Positions 1 to 9,798 of a DNA stretch of 64,000 nt are shown here, piece by piece. Made by a program: the position numbers and the translations under genes. A model generated the notes under the pieces. That model did no database searches. It saw only the letters and a list, made by a program, of their open reading frames with translations, and was not told where the DNA came from. Position 1 is the stretch's first letter; the number at the start of each line of letters is the position of its first letter. Origin of the DNA: Hankyongella ginsenosidimutans (GTDB lineage: Bacteria; Pseudomonadota; Alphaproteobacteria; Sphingomonadales; Sphingomonadaceae); the NCBI RefSeq assembly GCF_005144965.1, contig NZ_CP039704.1, positions 930,001 through 994,000 of the forward strand, read 5' to 3'.

Positions 1-369
1 ACTGATGCCTTCGCGGCGGCCGAGGTCGCTGGCATCGTCAAGGCGGTTGACGACTGGCGGGCACGGCACCCGGTGACGCAATCGGCGGGCGTGGGAATTT
101 CCTCGCCCGCGACCGGGATGGCTCCGGGCGGAGCTGTGCCACAATCGCTCGGCGTCCAGTTCATCCCCACCCAACACGGCGCGGTGATCGTCAGCGTCCA
201 GCCTGGCAGCCGGGCCGCAGCGGCCGGATTTGTGCCGGGCATGATCGTCACCGCCGTGAACGGCAAGGTGCTTGCCGGCTTGTCCCTCCTCGCCATGCGT
301 GATGAACTGACCCGGCAGGGCCATCGGACTTTCTCGATCATGGGTAAGCCGGACCTAAGCGTTCCCTAA
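1..369 (+). CDS. PDZ-domain protein, C-terminal part (5' end outside window)
   Basis: The frame is open from the first base, so the start lies upstream; 122 codons are visible. Residues about 48-110 look like a PDZ fold: a carboxylate-loop-like LGVQF, then VSVQPGSRAAAAGFVPGMIV and a following VNGKVL segment, as in PDZ domains of periplasmic proteases and secretion factors. No catalytic domain is visible in the part shown, so the enzyme class cannot be told. It ends with TAA 48 bases before the Nmad3 gene. The PDZ assignment is by pattern; the role is unknown. Confidence 0.6.
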   Translation, partial: TDAFAAAEVAGIVKAVDDWRARHPVTQSAGVGISSPATGMAPGGAVPQSLGVQFIPTQHGAVIVSVQPGSRAAAAGFVPGMIVTAVNGKVLAGLSLLAMRDELTRQGHRTFSIMGKPDLSVP

Positions 370-417
370 CGGCGCGCGGCTCTCGTCAGCGCGGGAATTT
401 GGTGGCACCACAGCGCC

Positions 418-1142
418 ATGCAGATCATCTTCAGCAGAAAGGGGTTTGATACCGGATCGGGCGGCGCGCCTTCGCCGATCGTCGATGGTCGCCCCGTTTC
501 CCTGCCCATCCCGACGAAACGGCGCTCGTCCACTTGCTATGGCGACCTCGGGCTTGGCGAAACGGTGGCCAGGGTTACCAGGGGCCGGATCGGTGCTGAC
601 CACCTGTGTCACGAGGATCCCATGTTCTTCGATGGTCGCTGCCTGTTCGGGCAATGCGGCGCCGCCCAGTCGCACCTGCGAAGCCAGGGCGTCGGGCCTA
701 GCGACGTTTTCCTGTTTTTCGGACTGTTCTCGGAGGATGGCGGCCGCGAACGTCATCACCGTTTGTATGGCTATATGCGCGTCGACAGCGTCATCGAGGG
801 GGCCTGAGTTCCAGGCACCCGTGGGTCGCGGCAGCCCCGGCCGCATCCCCACACCATCGGCGAGTGGAACGCGAACAATTGCCTTTATGTCGGGCCTAGC
901 GGACTCGCCGGCAGTGCCGACCCGCGCCTGCGACTTACCACTGCTGGCGGGCCGCTTCGACTGTGGGACGTTCCCGCTGGCTAGCGGAAACCAAGCTCAG
1001 CTATCATGGTCGCACCGACCGGTGGCACGAGGGGAACCGTCTAGAGATCGTGTCGCGCGGCCAGGAATTCGTCGCGGACATCGGCGAGCGCGAGGAACCG
1101 CGCCGCTGGTTGGAGGAAATCATCGGGGTCCTTGAGGGATGA
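418..1142 (+). CDS. Nmad3-type putative nucleotide modification protein (frameshifted)
   Basis: The start MQIIFSRKGFDTGSGG followed by PSPIVDGRPVSLPIP, then LFGQCGAAQSHLRSQGVG with FLFFGLF, a central PHTIGEWNANNCLYV block, and LSYHGRTDRW plus SRGQEFV near the end match my recollection of the family called nucleotide modification associated domain 3. The reading frame changes near 800-855 and again near 975; the last segment runs in the third frame to TGA at 1140-1142. The stop overlaps the next start as ATGA, so the two genes are probably translationally coupled. The family was linked to modified-base systems by comparative genomics; no reaction is known to me. The frame breaks are probably sequencing deletions, as elsewhere in the window. 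Confidence 0.7.
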
Positions 1143-1690
1143 CGCGGATATTCCGGTACATTTTACAGACCGATACCGGGATGGCACCGTGCATCGACCG
1201 TGGCCGTCTAACGCTGGCCACGTGCAAGCCCAAAATCCGATCCAGCGCCCAGCCCGGCGACTGGGTGCTCGGCTTCTATCCGCACCCCTTTGAACGGGGC
1301 CTCGTGGCATGGGCCGGATGGATCGCGCGAAAGATTGAGACCGGAGACTACGAACGCGAATTCCGTGGGCGATCGGATGCCGTTTACCGTCAGAAGGCCG
1401 ACAGCACCTTCAAGCGTCTTCGCCCGGACTATCACCCAGGCACAAACGAGATCCGGAAAGATCTGTCGGCACCAGCGCTAGTCTACGACGAACAGGCGAC
1501 ATAGTATTTCGGAGACGAGCCACGGCTGTTGCCGGATGCCCTGATCCATCTCGCCGCTGGCGGACAGGGGCATCGTGTGAACGGTACTCGCGAAGACGAT
1601 CTGGCCACTTTATCGGCTTGGCTGCGCTCATGCTCGTTACCGGGAATTCTTGGTCGCCCCGTCATGCCCCCGCTACCCAGGTGCTGTCGC
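1139..1690 (+). CDS. Nmad2-type putative nucleotide modification protein with an in-frame TAG
   Basis: The ATG at 1139 overlaps the Nmad3 stop. The opening IFRYILQTDTGMAPC, then LATCKPKIRSSAQPGDWVLG, matches nucleotide modification associated domain 2. Frame 2 meets a TAG at 1502-1504 after LSAPALVYDEQAT, yet the same frame continues with YFGDEPRLLPDALIHLAAGG and GHRVNG, which are family-like, to about 1660. The protein is therefore either cut at 121 residues, read through, or miscalled at this codon. The 3' end is uncertain; 1690 is approximate. Gene order (Nmad3, then Nmad2, facing a helicase-nuclease) suggests a DNA modification or defence role, which is inference. Confidence 0.65.
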
Positions 1691-1759
1691 GCGGATGCGC
1701 AGGAAAATGCTGAGGGGCACTTTGGAGGTCAAACGACGGCAATGAGCGTCATTGTCGGA

Positions 1760-4700
1760 TCATGTCAGCATAGGTGCACATTCACCTATCGCCGCCTCGA
1801 TCCTCGATCGAGCCGAAGCACTCAGACGGCGCACTCCGAACATGCGGGCGATTTCCACGGGATCATCGCAACCCGTCGCGCGAAGCTCGGCCGAGGCGAT
1901 GTCCTCTATTTGCCTGATATGATCCTCGCTGGCGGGGAAGCGCGCCGTCACGCCCATCGCTAGCGCCTTCACGCTGTTCCAGACAAAAGCCTCGCGACCG
2001 CCATCGGGCACCACATGGTGCTGCTGGCGGGCTAGGTGCATCACCCTGTTATGAATCCGGTTTCCCGAGCGCTGGAAGCCATGAGCTCTGGCGATCCGGT
2101 TGACCAGCAGGCTTTCCGCGATGGGACCTTCGCTTTCGACCACGCGAGCGACCAGCTTGCGCAAGATCGGATAGTAGCTGGCCTCATAGAAGTTGGCGGG
2201 GTCGATCAGGCTGGTCAGTTCGCCGAAGTCGGTGAACCTGTATATTCCGGGGTCCGAAGACGCCGTCGCCGGAAACGCCATAGGCAAGAGGTCATCGACG
2301 ATCGCGCGCTTCGCGTAAACAACGGTTTCCCTGTCTTCGGCAACGAGCTCCTCGATATCCGCTTCCACGTTCGGGGAGGCCTGATCTTCGCTCGCCGCCG
2401 CCATTTCGGCGGCCTCGGCCCTAGCCTGGCGATCCTCTTCCAGTGCACTCACCAACGCAAGATGCAGCTGTTCGGCGGCCCGTTCGCGATTGAACCACCA
2501 CTCGGTCGACCAGATGCGCAGCAGCTTCCAGCCCAATCCCTCCAGGATGGCGGCGCGCACCTTGTCGCGATCACGCGCGGTCGCGGCGCTATGGTACGCC
2601 GCGCCGTCGCACTCCACCCCGACCAGGAAATCGCCCGGCCAGTCGGGATGGACGATGCCAAGGTCGATACGGAACTTGGAAACCCCTACCTGCGGCACGA
2701 CCTGCCAGCCCCGTCGCTGAAGTTCCTGGGCGACCGCCTCCTCGAATGGCGAGTCATAGCCGCCCTGTGACCCCGATCGGCCGATGCGATGGCATCCTTG
2801 CCGCGATGGGCGAATTCGATGAACGCCTTGAGATCGCGCACGCCGTCAGCGTTCGTGCGGGTGAGGTCGATCATTCCCGGATCGAACGAGGTGAACACCT
2901 GCATCTCGCGCCGCGCCCGCGTGACCGCCACGTTGAGGCGCCGCCAGCCGCCATTGGGATTCAGCTTGCCGAAATTCATCGACATCGTCTTGCCGCCAGG
3001 TTCGGTCGGACCAAAGCTCACGCCAAGCAGAATGATGTCGCGTTCATCGCCCTGGGCGGTCTCCAGATTGCGGACACAGACCGGTTCCAGCGTGGCTTCG
3101 GGGTTGAAGTGCCTCTCGATTGCCGGATACCTGCTTCGGGCCCTGTCGAGCAGGTCTTCCACCAGCTTCATCTGCTGGATGTTCATTGTGATGATGCCGA
3201 GGCTGAGCGGCCGGCCCTGTTCGTCGACAAAGGCCGGATCGCGCAGCAGGCGCACGGCCTCGTCGACGATCGCCTGGGCCTCGGCACCATTGGTGCGCTC
3301 CTTGCCCTTGGCGAAGACACCATCGACACGGCGCCACTTGACGGCGCTGGGCCGCGTATCGGGGGCGGGGAAGGTGACCAGCCGGTTCTGGTAATAGCGG
3401 ACGTTCGAAAAGGTGATCAGGCTCTCGTGCCGGCTTCGATAGTGCCAGTCCAGGTTGATCTGCGGCACTCCGGCGCCGAGGCACTCGTCGAGGATGCTTT
3501 CCATGTCCTCCTCGGTGTCGTCGTCCTCGCTGGCCGCGTTGCCCTGCCGCTCGAAGTTGTTGCTGGGCGGCATCTGGCGGGGATCACCCGCGATGATCAC
3601 CTGCTTTCCCGGGCCATGGCGCCGATGGCATCCCAGGGGTAATCTGGGACGCCTCGTCAAAGATGACGACGTCGAACAGGGCCTGATCGGGCGGAAGATA
3701 CTGGGCAATCGAAAGTGGGCTCATCAACATGCACGGAGCAAGGCGCGTGAAGGCGTCTCCCATGTCGCTCGCCAACTGCCGGATCGGCTTGCTCGGCCGC
3801 TGGAGCTGGAGCTGGTGGCGAAGCACGCCGTAGCCACTGCTTTTGGCGACCCCGTCCTTGTCGGGGATCGAGCCGCAGATTTTCGCGCGAATGTACTGCG
3901 AAGCCAGCTCGCTCATCCGATCGTCGATCGCCCGGAAGCGCTCTATGCAGTCCGCATGCTCGCCCGGCATGAAATTGCGCAGCAGGGGTTCGGCGTCCAT
4001 GCGATGGAACGCGAACCATCTCGCATAACCAGTCTCGAATTCGCGCACGGCTTCGGTCGCCGCGAAGTCGTCGTTTTCCAGCCCCTCGATCAGCGGCGAC
4101 AAGTCCAGCCGGATCGCTTCCTCGACGACCCTTTGCCAGTTCGTCCAGTCCCGCAATCGGCGCTCATGCGAAACGATCGCGGACGCGCGGGCTCGAAGCT
4201 TGGCTAGACCGGCTTCGCCTCCCGCTCGGCTGAGGCGATCAAACGCGTCCACCGCCTCGGTCATCGCGGTGGTCGCGCGATCAAGGCGCTTGGCGGCACG
4301 GTCTATCGCGCCATCGGGTCCCAGAAGTTCGTTGGCATCCACCACGAGCCGGGCGACGGCACCGCGCAGGGCAATCAGATCCTCTGTCCCGTCTGCCTCG
4401 GCGGCAAGAGCATGTCGAAGCTGTTCGCCCCGCTGGGTCGCGGATTCGACATCCTCCCTTTCGTGGCCAATCCCCGCCATCCGGGTATCGAGGACGCCTG
4501 TCCGGCCAACGCCTCGATCCGCTCCAGCAGATCATGCATGGTCGTCAGCCGTGGCAGGTCGCTTTCCGGATCGACCTTGCCCGCCACGCCGCCCGCCTGG
4601 GCAAGGCTGCGGGCGACCTTGCGCTTTGCCAGAGCCGACAGGAACCAGAACCTGGTTCCCGCCTCGGTCCAAGCTTCCCGAAGCCCCGCAAGATCAAGGC

Positions 4701-7600
4701 GCCTCGCAATCTCGGGCGCGTAGCTGGCGCTCAGGGCCTGCTCCTCGGCGAGATAAGCCTCGACGAGATCGATCCCCTTTCGGGCCGCGTCCACCTTTTC
4801 CACCATATCCGGCGCGAAGGCGAAGCGCAGATCGTAGCCGTGCGCCGCGAGACAGGCGTTGGTCAGCACCGTCAGGCGTTTGCCATCCTTCCGGCTGTCG
4901 CCATCTGTCGGAAGCTGGGTGGCTTTCGCAAGCCCCGCCACCGCCTCCTCGAAATCGTCGAGGAAGGCTGGCAACGCCCGGGCGGATGCGACGATCTGTT
5001 CCTGCCAGCCGTTGGTCCAGTCGGCATACGTGACGTCATCCAGTTCAACCGGAAGATCGCTCACGGATTGATAGGCGATGCCGAGCCGCCGCGCGACATC
5101 GCGCATGGAGTCGATGTCCGCCCTGGAATGCTGGGTTGCGAGCGGGAATCCAAATCGGGGTGTGTAGGCCTTGCCGTCGCGAACGACACGGCCAATGGCC
5201 TGATGGATGGTGTAGCCGCACTCTTCCTCTCGGTGGAGCAGGGCGACGGTCTCGTTCAAACGGTCTCGTAGCGACTTCGCCTGATCCGCCCGCATTTCCC
5301 AGACGGCGGCTGCGAGCTCATCGCGCGTATCCCATGCGGTGCCCAGCTGTTTTAGGACCGCCGACTTGGTCGCCTTTGCTGAGTGCAGCTCGAGGCAGAA
5401 CGGTGCGAGTCCCCTGTCGGTCAGGCGCCGGTGGACGACATCCAGCGCGGCCTTCTTTTCCGCGACGAAAAGCACCCGTCGACCCAGCGCCAGATTGTGC
5501 GCGATCATATTGGCGATCGTCTGCGACTTGCCGGTACCCGGCGGCCCATCGAGCACGAAATTTTGGCCCCGCGCCGAGGCTATCACGGCGCGAAGCTGGG
5601 AGCTGTCCGCCGGCAAGGGGTGAACAGCTCCGCCGGCGTGATTTCGCGGTCGAGATCCTCGACACGCGGCAGACCGCCCTGATCGAGGTTCACCGCGCCG
5701 TCGCGATCAATGAGATGGCGGACTAGCGGGCTTTCGCGAAGCAGCGCCTCGCGATCGACGAGGTCCTTCCACATGAGGTACTTGGCGAAGGAGAAGGTTC
5801 CCAGCGCCACGTCCTCGACGACCTCGAAGCCTGGCATTTCCTTGACGGCATAGCGCACGGAGCGCCAAATCCGGGTAACGTCGATGCCGGAGTGATCGCG
5901 CGGCAAATCGCCTTCCAGCTCGGGAATGGTCAGCTCGAAATCCTGCCGCAGCAACTCGAGCAGGGTGAGGTTGAACCTCGGTTCATCCTCGTGCTGGACC
6001 ATGACCACGCCCGACAGGGCGCTCTTGCGTTCCAGCTTAACCGGCAACAGTATCAGCGGCTCGATAGACCTTGGTCTCCTTGTCGGACTTCTTCCATTTG
6101 AGGAAGCCGACCGCGAGGAACAGCGTGTTGGCGCCGCCCTCCTCGATATCGGAATTGGCCTTGCGGTAGAGATCGATCAGCTGACCATCCAGCTTGTCCT
6201 TCGGAAGGAGCGCCAGCACCTCGCCGCGGTCCAGCGCCTCCGATGCGACCTCACGCCGCAGGCTGGAGCTGTTCTGCTGATTGTAGAGTTCTTCGTCGCG
6301 GTCGCCGGTATCGAGATCCGGCATGGGACGGATGCGGACCTTCTTTCCTGAAGCGAGCAGGTCTTCCAGCCTGCCGCTGTCGGGGCAAAAGAGCCGAACG
6401 GCCTTGGCGGTATCCGACAGGTGCAGCAGCCGGTTCGCGGTCGTCAGGTTCAGCAGCTTGCGTTGCCATTGGCGCACCCGCCCGCCCGGCGTGACCACCT
6501 CCTCCACGACTTCGGCATCGAATGATGGCAGCGATGGCGCTTCCTCCACCGCCTCCGCCACAGACACGGCCGGTTCCGCTGGTCCCCTTGGCGCCAAGGC
6601 AACGCCCAGTGGCCGGATTTTCTGCATCCGGGCGCGGCGGATATCGACCGCCATCTCGAATTCGTCATCCAGTCTTTCGTTGAGCTTCCCGTGGCCCGCC
6701 GCGATCGCCTGCGAAAACTGGGTGGGTTTTCCTGAGTGACCAACGTCGTCTCGAAGACGATCAACTCGTCCAGATCGAACCGCCGCCGGATTGCCGCCGC
6801 TTCATCCATGATAAGCGAACTGAACTCGGTCGGCTGCAGCCACACGCCAACGATAGCATGGCCCTTGGTCAGGATCACCAGGGGATTGAGGCTCGCCTGC
6901 TCCAGGGCGGCGGCGAAGAGCAGGGTCGTGTCGAGGCAGGTGGCCATCCCGCCATCCAGAATCTGGGACGGTGTCCTGACCTTCTGTCCGCTGCGCTCGA
7001 AACTTGCTGGCGGCAAGGCGTAGGAGAGTCGAAGCCCCGCCACAGCCGACCATATCGCCGAGGCGAGCTGCCATACACGGGTCCGTTCACGGCTTTGGTA
7101 TCCATCGATCGTGTCGGGCTTCCCGTTCGGCGCAGACAGTCCGAGGCGGCCTTGAGTACCTGGTCCACGGCCGGATCGTTCGGCATCACGAACGCCGGAA
7201 TCAGGTCGGCCATGGTGCCCACGCCGCCCCACTCGTTATGAGCAAGAAGTTCCACCGGCTGGCAGACCGACGCAAGTTCCTGATCGGCGGAATCCAGCAG
7301 CGTCAGGATCGCGCATGCGGTCATCGCCTCGGTAAGTCCCGATAGCAGCGTCCCATTGAGATGAACGTCGCGGTCTAAAATGACGATTTCGTCCTGCGGC
7401 GAAATTCTGTCGATGCGCCAGGATTTTTCGGTCAGGAATGGTGGGTCCGCCCGTAGAATCAGGCGGCACCCTTCAATCGCCACGCCCCCGCCATTGCGGA
7501 GCGTGAGTTCCCGGACCACTGGTGCCGAATTCTGGTGCGAGGCAAAGCCGATTTTGCCCGAAACAGTAGCCTCGATTGAAAACGTCATGTCTTGCCCCAT
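1760..7600 (-). CDS. Giant DUF4011-SF1 helicase-nuclease-DUF3320 protein (multiple frameshifts)
   Basis: Joining six or more frame segments gives about 1,940 residues in the order known for DUF4011/DUF3320 proteins. The N-terminal third carries a protease-like ILDGGMATCLDTTLLFAAAL block and DUF4011-type LNLTTANRLLHL. The SF1 motor has Walker A DGPPGTGKSQTIAN (near 5,540), Walker B DVVIFDEASQI (near 3,680), GDPRQMPP, and C-terminal AQGDERDI and LNVAVTRARRE. A Vsr/DUF559-like nuclease follows: VECDGAAYHSAATARDRDK then GWKLLRIWSTEWW. The end is a DUF3320-like region. Frame changes fall near 7,130, 6,700, 6,050, 5,610, 4,490, 3,600-3,650 and 2,700. ATG at 7588 is an alternative start preceded by GGGG. 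The same architecture was listed as a single-gene candidate phage-defence system (I recall the name Hhe). It converges on the Nmad genes. Confidence 0.85.
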
Positions 7601-8108
7601 TGAATATCTTGCCGCTCGAGACAGGCAATGATTACGGGATAATTATTCATTCAGTAAACAGCTCTGGAATCTGGATGAGCCGAAAACATTTTTCTGCCCA
7701 AGAATGTTGGTGCTCATGCCTCGAAAATCTGCTGCTGTGCCCTAATCGCTATAAGGGTGGCAGGGACGGGCAAGATTGAGCAACCACACAGGCATTGAGG
7801 TGGTGCGCAAAACTGCGTCGAATGCTCGCAATGAGGGCGCTTTGCAGGCTGTCCGCATTACCGGCTCGATCGACGGCTTCCGGAAAAGAAAGACATTCGA
7901 GGCTGACAACCTGAGTGACCGTGTCTGGGGCGATTTCGGACAGGCGGATCTTCATAGCGCGGGTGCGAAATCGGACATCGCTGCGGCCGATCGCCGGATA
8001 ACCTGCAACAGGCGATCTGCAGACTGCCAGGCTTTCTAGGGCCGTGTGGACGAATTTGTCTGAGTAGCGAATTCCCTATTCCCAAGCTGGATCGGCTCTG
8101 ATTCATAG
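7601..8108. other. Region without a recognisable gene
   Basis: This stretch lies upstream of the giant helicase gene and before IS3 remnants. Several short open frames exist on both strands (for example 7776-8039 on plus, 7749-7955 on minus) but none has a family pattern I recognise or a convincing ribosome binding site. It should contain the helicase promoter just right of 7,600, where the DNA becomes AT-rich (about 7,625-7,700). It may also hold the degraded tail of a gene cut by the IS insertions. Confidence 0.4.
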
Positions 8109-8239
8109 GGTGAACCGCCCTGGGATTGTCGGAGGCTCCAACTCCTGAGAAGGTGGAGCCCTTATGAGCAAGACAACGAACAAGTTTTCACCCGAGGTTC
8201 GTGCCCGTGCGGTGCGCATGGTGCTGGATCATGAAGTAG
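8109..8239 (+). mobile_element. IS3-family left-end fragment with orfA start
   Basis: The segment has the look of an IS3-family left end, with TGAACCGCCCTGGGATTGTC near 8,111, followed by a GGAG leader and an ATG at 8164 that begins [20 protein letters not shown], the usual N-terminus of one IS3 OrfA subgroup. The frame is abandoned after about 25 codons, at 8,238-8,240, where sequence of a second IS3 element in the opposite orientation begins. It is a truncated remnant and cannot encode a transposase. Confidence 0.7.
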
Positions 8240-8763
8240 CCGTACCGCGTTTGCGTCGCCGCCAGATCCCGGATGCGCAGCATCAAGGCTGACTGACCGG
8301 GCAGGTGCGACACATAGCGAACCGACGACCGGTCGACGCCAAGCGCCAGGCAACTGCGCCGTTCGCTGACACCGTGGGTCGCCTGGACGTGCGCGACGAG
8401 CTCGCGCCACCGCCCAGGCGTCAGAGCTTTTGACAAAATGTCCTGCAGGATATGCTTGTCCAGCGACAGGTCAGCGACCAGCTGCTTGAGCTTGCGGTTC
8501 TCGTCCTCGAGTTGCTTCACCCGCCGCAGCTCGCCAATGCCAAGCCCGCCGTAGACCTTCTTCCACCGGTAAAACGTCTGCTCCGAAACGCCCATCCGGC
8601 GGATCACCTCCGCCACCGGCGTGCCAGTCTCCGCTTGCTTCAGCGCGAACGCAATCTGCTCCTCGGTATACCTCGACTTCTTCATCTTCAGCTCCTTCCT
8701 CATGATCCATCACAAGGCCAGAAAACTCTCACTCAAACCGGATGAAAAATAGGGAGGACGTCA
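8238..8763 (-). mobile_element. IS3-family element remnant: orfA and start of orfB
   Basis: On the minus strand from 8703 the protein begins MRKELKMKKSRYTEEQIAFA and has the helix-turn-helix RRMGVSEQTFYRWKKVYGG and the leucine-rich ending of OrfA. It runs on, in one frame, into OrfB N-terminal sequence (RWRELVAHVQ, RRSCLALGVDRSS) and stops matching after ATQTRYGY, where the other IS fragment is joined. OrfA and OrfB normally lie in overlapping frames, so the continuous frame is either an indel or a natural fusion. The outer end near 8,763 reads TGACGTCCTCCC on the minus strand, a likely terminal inverted repeat. The DDE catalytic domain is absent, so the element is dead. Confidence 0.8.
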
Positions 8764-8965
8764 CCCGCGCGAAGTCGATACGGAGCTTTCGGGTTGCGCC
8801 AAGAAATTCGGATAGCCTCAGATTCCACTCGACTTGGGCTCTGTTCCACGCATTGCTGTCCGTGCGGCGCGATGCAGCAACGCACGCTCCGGGTCATGAG
8901 ATTGCCGGGGCTAGAGGTCGTAGGGCCAGGCATGGTGCCTGGCATCCCCAAACCGGAGACCTCGA

Positions 8966-9664
8966 ATGACCCAAAATATTGAACCCAACAGCGACGCAGC
9001 CGGAAGCGATACCATCGAACCTACGACACCAGTCCGTGCCGCCCAGACCAAATCTGCCATCGTCCAGAAACTGCTGTCCCGGAACAAGGGTGCAACGCTC
9101 GCCGAGATCATGGCGGCCACCTGCTGGCAACCGCACAGCACGAGGGCGTTTCTGACTGGCCTACGCAAGAAGGGCCGAGTTGCTGCGCGAGACGCGAAGC
9201 GGCGGCGAGACCAGTTGGCGGATGGAGCGCTGAGCATGGCCGCGCTTGCGGAGCAGATTGCCGGACTGGTGGAACTGCCGCCAGCCCGGCTGCGCGCCGA
9301 GTGGCGGCGGCTGCATCGTAGCCAGCCCATGCCCGAAGGTATGAGCAGTGATCTGCTGGCGCGGAGCATCGCTTGGGCGTTACAGGAGAAGGCGCTTGGC
9401 GGTCTGCCGCCTGCGCGTCGGCGCGAACTGGACCGGCTGGCCAGACAGCTTGCGGAAACGGGCGATCTGGACCTTGAACGCCAGCGCCAACTCAAAGCCG
9501 GCACACGGCTTGTGCGGCAATGGCACAGCAGGACCTATGTCGTGACCGTCCATGATCAGGGCTATGAGTTTGACGGGCGGCGCTATCCCTCGCTCACACC
9601 GATTGCCCGCGAGATCACCGGTGCGGCGTGGTCTGGTCCGCGCTTCTTTGGTCTTAGAGCCTGA
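8966..9664 (+). CDS. DUF3489 + DUF2924 proteins, apparently fused by a frameshift
   Basis: Residues about 28-70 (KSAIVQKLLSRNKGATLAE, TCWQPHSTRAFLTGLRKKG) are DUF3489, a small winged-helix-like domain. From SMAALAEQIAGLVELPPARL to the end is DUF2924 (LLARSIAWALQEKALGGLPP, RQWHSRTYVVTV, GPRFFGL). After RKKG the actual frame gives unfamiliar residues, while the next frame gives ELLRETRSGGETSW and a TGA at 9230-9232, a normal DUF3489 ending, with the DUF2924 ATG at 9236. A deleted base near 9,175 therefore joins two genes. The two families usually precede a large serine recombinase, as here. The final stop (9662-9664) lies inside palindrome C1. Confidence 0.8.
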   Translation: MTQNIEPNSDAAGSDTIEPTTPVRAAQTKSAIVQKLLSRNKGATLAEIMAATCWQPHSTRAFLTGLRKKGRVAARDAKRRRDQLADGALSMAALAEQIAGLVELPPARLRAEWRRLHRSQPMPEGMSSDLLARSIAWALQEKALGGLPPARRRELDRLARQLAETGDLDLERQRQLKAGTRLVRQWHSRTYVVTVHDQGYEFDGRRYPSLTPIAREITGAAWSGPRFFGLRA

Positions 9665-9715
9665 TCGGTTGAGGTTGAAGCATGTTGCTTCAACCGAGGG
9701 CGTGAATCAGGCTCT
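9656..9715. repeat. Palindromic element C1
   Basis: The outer stem AGAGCCTGAT/ATCAGGCTCT is 10 bp (9656-9665 with 9706-9715). The inner stem GGTTGAAGCA/TGCTTCAACC is 10 bp with a 3-base loop. The element supplies the stop codon of the DUF2924 frame. A near copy (C2) lies at 33185-33245. Confidence 0.85.
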
Positions 9716-9726
9716 TATCAACAATT

Positions 9727-9778
9727 TAGACCATGATTCACGTTTCAGAGCAATTCCATCTGAAACGATCATGGTCTA
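9727..9778. repeat. Palindromic element E1
   Basis: The outer stem TAGACCATGAT/ATCATGGTCTA is 11 bp and the inner stem CGTTTCAGA/TCTGAAACG is 9 bp, with a 3-base bulge and a 9-base loop. It sits 20 bases before the recombinase ATG. C1 plus E1 recur together, in the same order and spacing, at 33185-33308. Confidence 0.85.
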
Positions 9779-9798
9779 GGCCCAAAGGACCAAGAACG

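Noticed and set aside
370-850. A minus-strand gene opposite Nmad3 (355-852)
   Set aside because: It is an open shadow frame of the Nmad3 gene in GC-rich DNA and has no family pattern, while the plus strand shows strong Nmad3 motifs.
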